Assembly (NCBI RefSeq): GCF_027923585.1
Contig: NZ_BRPL01000002.1
Location: 124,001 to 188,000, forward strand
Reading direction: 5' to 3'
DNA: 64,000 bases
Source of the DNA: Philodulcilactobacillus myokonensis
GTDB lineage: Bacteria; Bacillota; Bacilli; Lactobacillales; Lactobacillaceae
Of this stretch, positions 61,379-64,000 are shown in pieces. Position 1 is the first letter of the stretch, and every line of letters starts with the position of its first letter. Made by a program: the position numbers and the translations under genes. Under the pieces are notes generated by a model that did not search any database, was not told where the DNA came from, and saw only the letters and a list, made by a program, of their open reading frames with translations.

Positions 61379-61465
61379 TTAGTAATTCATTAGGAGTGGT
61401 TCACCATTTACATAAACAAAACTTGTTGCATTTTTAATCGCATAATTTGATTGCGTTGGAACCAT
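61379..61465 (-). CDS. leader mini-ORF of cassette B (28 aa)
   Basis: MVPTQSNYAIKNATSFVYVN then GEPLLMNY. A stop lies two codons upstream in frame, so it can only start near ATG 61465, where AGGAG directly abuts the start. Translation may be inefficient or reinitiating. Compared with cassette A, the PTQ and PLL residues are kept. Confidence 0.4.
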   Translation of the reverse strand: MVPTQSNYAIKNATSFVYVNGEPLLMNY

Positions 61466-61520
61466 CTCCTAATTTAATTATCAAATGATGTTTAATCAGC
61501 TGATTGATATTCATTTGATT

Positions 61521-61554
61521 GTGTATAATATACACCTATTTGGAATTAAAACAA
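61521..61554 (-). promoter_or_regulatory. promoter of cassette B with perfect operator palindrome
   Basis: TTGTTT (61554-61549), 16 bp, TATATT (61532-61527), embedded in GTGTATA-A-TATACAC (61521-61535), a perfect 7-1-7 dyad. Confidence 0.65.
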
Positions 61555-61633
61555 GTGTTTAGGTAGATTTTTTGAAATTAAATTTTAAAATTAGTGTGAA
61601 AATGCGATATATGGGCATTTATAAGATGATAAT

Positions 61634-61668
61634 AAAACTCCAATCATTAAATTTGATTGGAGTTTTAT
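61634..61668 (-). terminator. terminator of the coiled-coil protein gene
   Basis: AAAACTCCAATCA / TGATTGGAGTTTTAT, serving the minus-strand gene. Confidence 0.85.
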
Positions 61669-61671
61669 TTG

Positions 61672-62916
61672 TTATTTAAGTTTTTTAATTTCTTTAATTA
61701 ATCTTTTTCTTTGATTGATTAATTTATGATGTCTTCTTTTGCTGATATGTTTTCTCTTAAGTTGTCTGTTAATTTTGTTGAAAGCTTTCCTCTTGGAATC
61801 CAATAATTTCCAATTAATTTTCTTAGTGTGTTTCTTTGATTTATCAGCCTTGCTTGTTAATTCTTTTTTCAATTTAGATATTTGATTTTGAAGATTTTGA
61901 ATTTCACTATCTGAAATTTTCTTTTGATTGTCTAAACTAGTTTGTAAATTTTGGATTTTATTGTTAATATCATTAATTTGGGCAGTATTATTATTGTTAA
62001 TAGGAATGTATACATAATTATTACTAGATGATTTATCTAAATTATTTTGCGATTGTGATTTTGAAGTTATATTTTTCAACGTATTTGATACATTATTTAA
62101 TTCTTTATCATAGTTGTTAATCTTAATTTGCGATTGATTTAATTCCTCAATTTCTATCTTGTTGCTTGGACCGTCAAGACCATATTCAATCATTTTTGTA
62201 ATATCAGAATTCTCAATAAAATCTATATCTGAATAGGCATTATTTATATCATTAATAACATTATTTGATATTTTATCGTTATTTGTTAGTTGATTTGATT
62301 TTTCATTGTAATTTTTAGATTCGTTCAAAGCTTTAATTGAATAATTTTTATATGTGTTAGTATCCATTGATGTAAAATCATAAAAATCTACTTTTCCAAA
62401 TATTTCTGCCTCATCATTTTGAATTTCTTGTATAGAAGATTTTAAATTTTTACCATCATTATCTCCTGAAATATAGGAATTGATATAACTTACTGCTTGA
62501 TCATAAGAATAAGTATATGATATCTCAAGCTTAGATTCCTTGGTTCTATTTAATAATTCTAATAGATTGTTTTTATTTGTTTCATTTACATTAAAATTCT
62601 TAAAATATGATAATTTATCATTATTTCTTTTTATTCTATTTTGTACTTTTGGCTGAAATGTATTATTAAAATAATCAATTGCTAAATTTAGATAATCATA
62701 TAATTGTTTCTCTGAATCACTGGCTAAATTTTCTAAATCCTTATCACTATATTTAGCTATGAAATCCTTATTTTGTTGATCTTGTTGATTATTTTGAACC
62801 TGTTGAGACCAGCTAACATCGTCAGCTTTTGCAGAATATGTATTTAATGAACCTCCTAATAACAAAATTGCTAATGGGGTAATGAATAATGATGACTTTA
62901 CACTAATTTTTTTCAA
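61672..62916 (-). CDS. secreted coiled-coil protein, 414 aa
   Basis: TTG 62916 start behind AGGAG (8 nt). Signal peptide KKISVKSSLFITPLAILLLG with cleavage after TYSAKA. The mature part is rich in Asn, Asp, Gln, Ser and Lys, with heptad-like helices, one marked coiled coil near the C-terminus (LQTSLDNQKKISDSEIQNLQ) and an extremely basic tail (KINWKLLDSKRKAFNKINRQ...). No LPXTG anchor; the basic tail could bind teichoic acids or DNA. Function unknown. Confidence 0.65.
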   Translation of the reverse strand: MKKISVKSSLFITPLAILLLGGSLNTYSAKADDVSWSQQVQNNQQDQQNKDFIAKYSDKDLENLASDSEKQLYDYLNLAIDYFNNTFQPKVQNRIKRNNDKLSYFKNFNVNETNKNNLLELLNRTKESKLEISYTYSYDQAVSYINSYISGDNDGKNLKSSIQEIQNDEAEIFGKVDFYDFTSMDTNTYKNYSIKALNESKNYNEKSNQLTNNDKISNNVINDINNAYSDIDFIENSDITKMIEYGLDGPSNKIEIEELNQSQIKINNYDKELNNVSNTLKNITSKSQSQNNLDKSSSNNYVYIPINNNNTAQINDINNKIQNLQTSLDNQKKISDSEIQNLQNQISKLKKELTSKADKSKKHTKKINWKLLDSKRKAFNKINRQLKRKHISKRRHHKLINQRKRLIKEIKKLK

Positions 62917-63020
62917 ATGGAAAACTCCTAAAATAGATTTGTGACACAATTTACTATTTTATCATGTAATCCAGCATTTACATATTAAAATTTTGAATTA
63001 ATTTGAATATTAAGGATAAG

Positions 63021-63088
63021 ACATCCCCATTAAAACAAGAATATCTATTTTTATGTAAAACAAAAGTCCATCTACAATCGTGTTTTTA
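63021..63088. repeat. intergenic repeat, copy 1, upstream of secreted Arg/His protein
   Basis: ACATCCCCATTAA ... AAAAGTCCATCTACAA ... GTGTTTTTA, repeated at 63755-63821 before the next paralogue. Contains a terminator-like hairpin plus promoter region, so it was duplicated with the gene. Confidence 0.7.
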
Positions 63089-63144
63089 ATCATCATATAA
63101 TTAAAACTGTTGAAAATATATATTTAAAAAAGGGGATTAATTAT

Positions 63145-63735
63145 ATGATTAAAAATACATTGAAGTATTCAGCTGCTGCATTATTAGCATTGGGTCTACT
63201 TGGTGGGGCTTTAGCAACTCCAACTAATGCCAGTGCTAAACGCCATGTCCGTGTAAGCAGAAAGGCTCATCGTCATTCTCATAAACGTCGTGCTAGAAGA
63301 CATGTCAGTCGTAAGCATAATACTCGTAGGGTAGCTCGTAGACGTCATCGTTCTCATAATCCAAAGTATAATACTGCTGAACAGGATGTAAATGCTTATA
63401 ACCATATGGTATTGATTGCAGATTCAGGCGGTCCAGTAGCGAATTTAAGTGCTAATACTAATTCACGACAAGATATTAGTGATGATTTAATAGAACAAGC
63501 TAATAGCCTTGATAGTAGTGGTGGAGCTACCGTAGAAGATGGACAAATGTCAACTAATGAAGAATTATTTACAAGCTTAAACAATTTGTTTAAAGGTCGT
63601 TTTAATTCTCATACTAATTCTCAATTAAACAATGAATATAATCAAATTAAAAATAGTGATACTACAAATATTAATGCAAATGTCTCTACATACATGAGAA
63701 CATTAGGAAATGCTATTAATAACAAGTGGCACTAA
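63145..63735 (+). CDS. secreted Arg/His-rich protein (copy 1), 196 aa
   Basis: Signal peptide MIKNTLKYSAAALLALGLLG ending TNASA-K, then a block of about 45 residues made mostly of Arg, His, Lys and Ser (RHVRVSRKAHRHSHKRRARR...), followed by a neutral Asn/Ser-rich domain with DDLIEQANSLDSSGG and LNNLFKGRFN. The block suggests binding to an anionic surface or nucleic acid, and possible antimicrobial activity. AAGGGG before the ATG. A paralogue begins at 63876. Confidence 0.65.
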   Translation: MIKNTLKYSAAALLALGLLGGALATPTNASAKRHVRVSRKAHRHSHKRRARRHVSRKHNTRRVARRRHRSHNPKYNTAEQDVNAYNHMVLIADSGGPVANLSANTNSRQDISDDLIEQANSLDSSGGATVEDGQMSTNEELFTSLNNLFKGRFNSHTNSQLNNEYNQIKNSDTTNINANVSTYMRTLGNAINNKWH

Positions 63736-63754
63736 AAAAATAAAAAATAGATCA

Positions 63755-63821
63755 ACATCCCCATTAATTTAGGAATGCTGATTTTTTTGTAAATTAAAAG
63801 TCCATCTACAACAGCGTTTTT
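63755..63821. repeat. intergenic repeat, copy 2
   Basis: Same order of elements as 63021-63088; the hairpin ATCAaCAT / ATGcTGAT plus T-run terminates copy 1 of the gene, then AAAAGTCCATCTACAA leads into the next promoter (TATAAT near 63830). Confidence 0.7.
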
Positions 63822-63875
63822 AGAAAGAATATAATAATAATTGTCAAAAATATATGAAAAGGAGATTGATTTACA

Positions 63876-64000
63876 ATGCAAAATAAATATAAGTATGCAG
63901 TTGCGACGCTATTAGCATTAGGTGTTTTAGGTGGTAGTACTATTACTGCACAAAATGCTAGTGCTAAGCGTCACGTTCGAGTTACTAGGAAAGTACATAA
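63876..64000 (+). CDS. secreted Arg/His-rich protein (copy 2), truncated by window end
   Basis: MQNKYKYAVATLLALGVLGG, cleavage after QNASA, then KRHVRVTRKVHK, aligning with the signal peptide and basic start of copy 1. AAAAGGAG about 12 nt upstream. Confidence 0.65.
   Translation, partial: MQNKYKYAVATLLALGVLGGSTITAQNASAKRHVRVTRKVH

Noticed and set aside
61672-62949. LPXTG-anchored surface protein
   Set aside because: The C-terminus is basic and lacks both LPXTG and a hydrophobic anchor.

Overview
The window looks like chromosome of a low-GC lactic acid bacterium of the family Lactobacillaceae. The evidence is a malolactic enzyme with a divergent LysR regulator, CcpA-type cre boxes, a T-box leader, strong AGGAGG-type ribosome sites, small secreted proteins with Lactobacillus-like signal peptides, and a perfect 16-bp parS partition site at 6346-6361. 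In other Firmicutes parS sites cluster around oriC, so this segment may be origin-proximal. I cannot name the species.

Region 1-20 kb is mainly housekeeping and metabolism: an AEC-type (malate?) transporter cut by the window edge, HxlR regulator/oxidoreductase, a broken YoeB-type toxin with intact antitoxin, mleR/mleA, a broken GNAT gene, a two-component system, a GT39 glycosyltransferase with a GtrA protein, glycerol dehydrogenase behind a very regular array of TGNCA palindromes (17 copies, 11-bp period), NAD(P)HX epimerase, a YczE-like membrane protein, an amidohydrolase and a RepL-like winged-helix gene. Region 18-26.5 kb holds small membrane and secreted proteins in paralogous groups, remnants of small toxins, a roughly 590-nt structured RNA candidate on the minus strand (about 21318-21906; size and architecture recall the ROOL/GOLLD class), pnuC and apt.

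Region 27-58 kb is a long defence island, interrupted at 33.8-39.8 kb by a sugar-acid type catabolic operon (FGGY kinase, 2-hydroxyacid dehydrogenase, PfkB kinase, permease, isomerase) flanked by two cre-like operators. The island contains: (a) an operon of UvrD-like helicase, DarT ADP-ribosyltransferase, NADAR-like antitoxin, McrB-like GTPase/ATPase and McrC-like nuclease; (b) a GmrSD-type DUF262/HNH protein with two unfamiliar genes, one resembling a PD-(D/E)XK enzyme with an altered active site; (c) a second DUF262 protein without a recognisable HNH core; (d) a FokI-family type IIS restriction-modification pair; (e) a type I R-M operon hsdR-hsdM-hsdS preceded by two small genes; (f) a membrane protein/metallo-beta-lactamase-fold pair. 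Several of these genes are visibly more AT-rich than their neighbours, consistent with separate acquisition.

Region 58-64 kb has a hydratase-family gene behind a T-box leader, a pair of related small-gene cassettes (59.6-60.1 and 61.1-61.55 kb) that share promoter, operator palindrome and a leader mini-ORF, an Mrr-type nuclease, a type I toxin candidate, a secreted coiled-coil protein, and tandem secreted Arg/His-rich proteins running off the right edge. Three genes appear to start at AUU or AUC rather than ATG/GTG/TTG. All identifications are from reading motifs; no database search was run.
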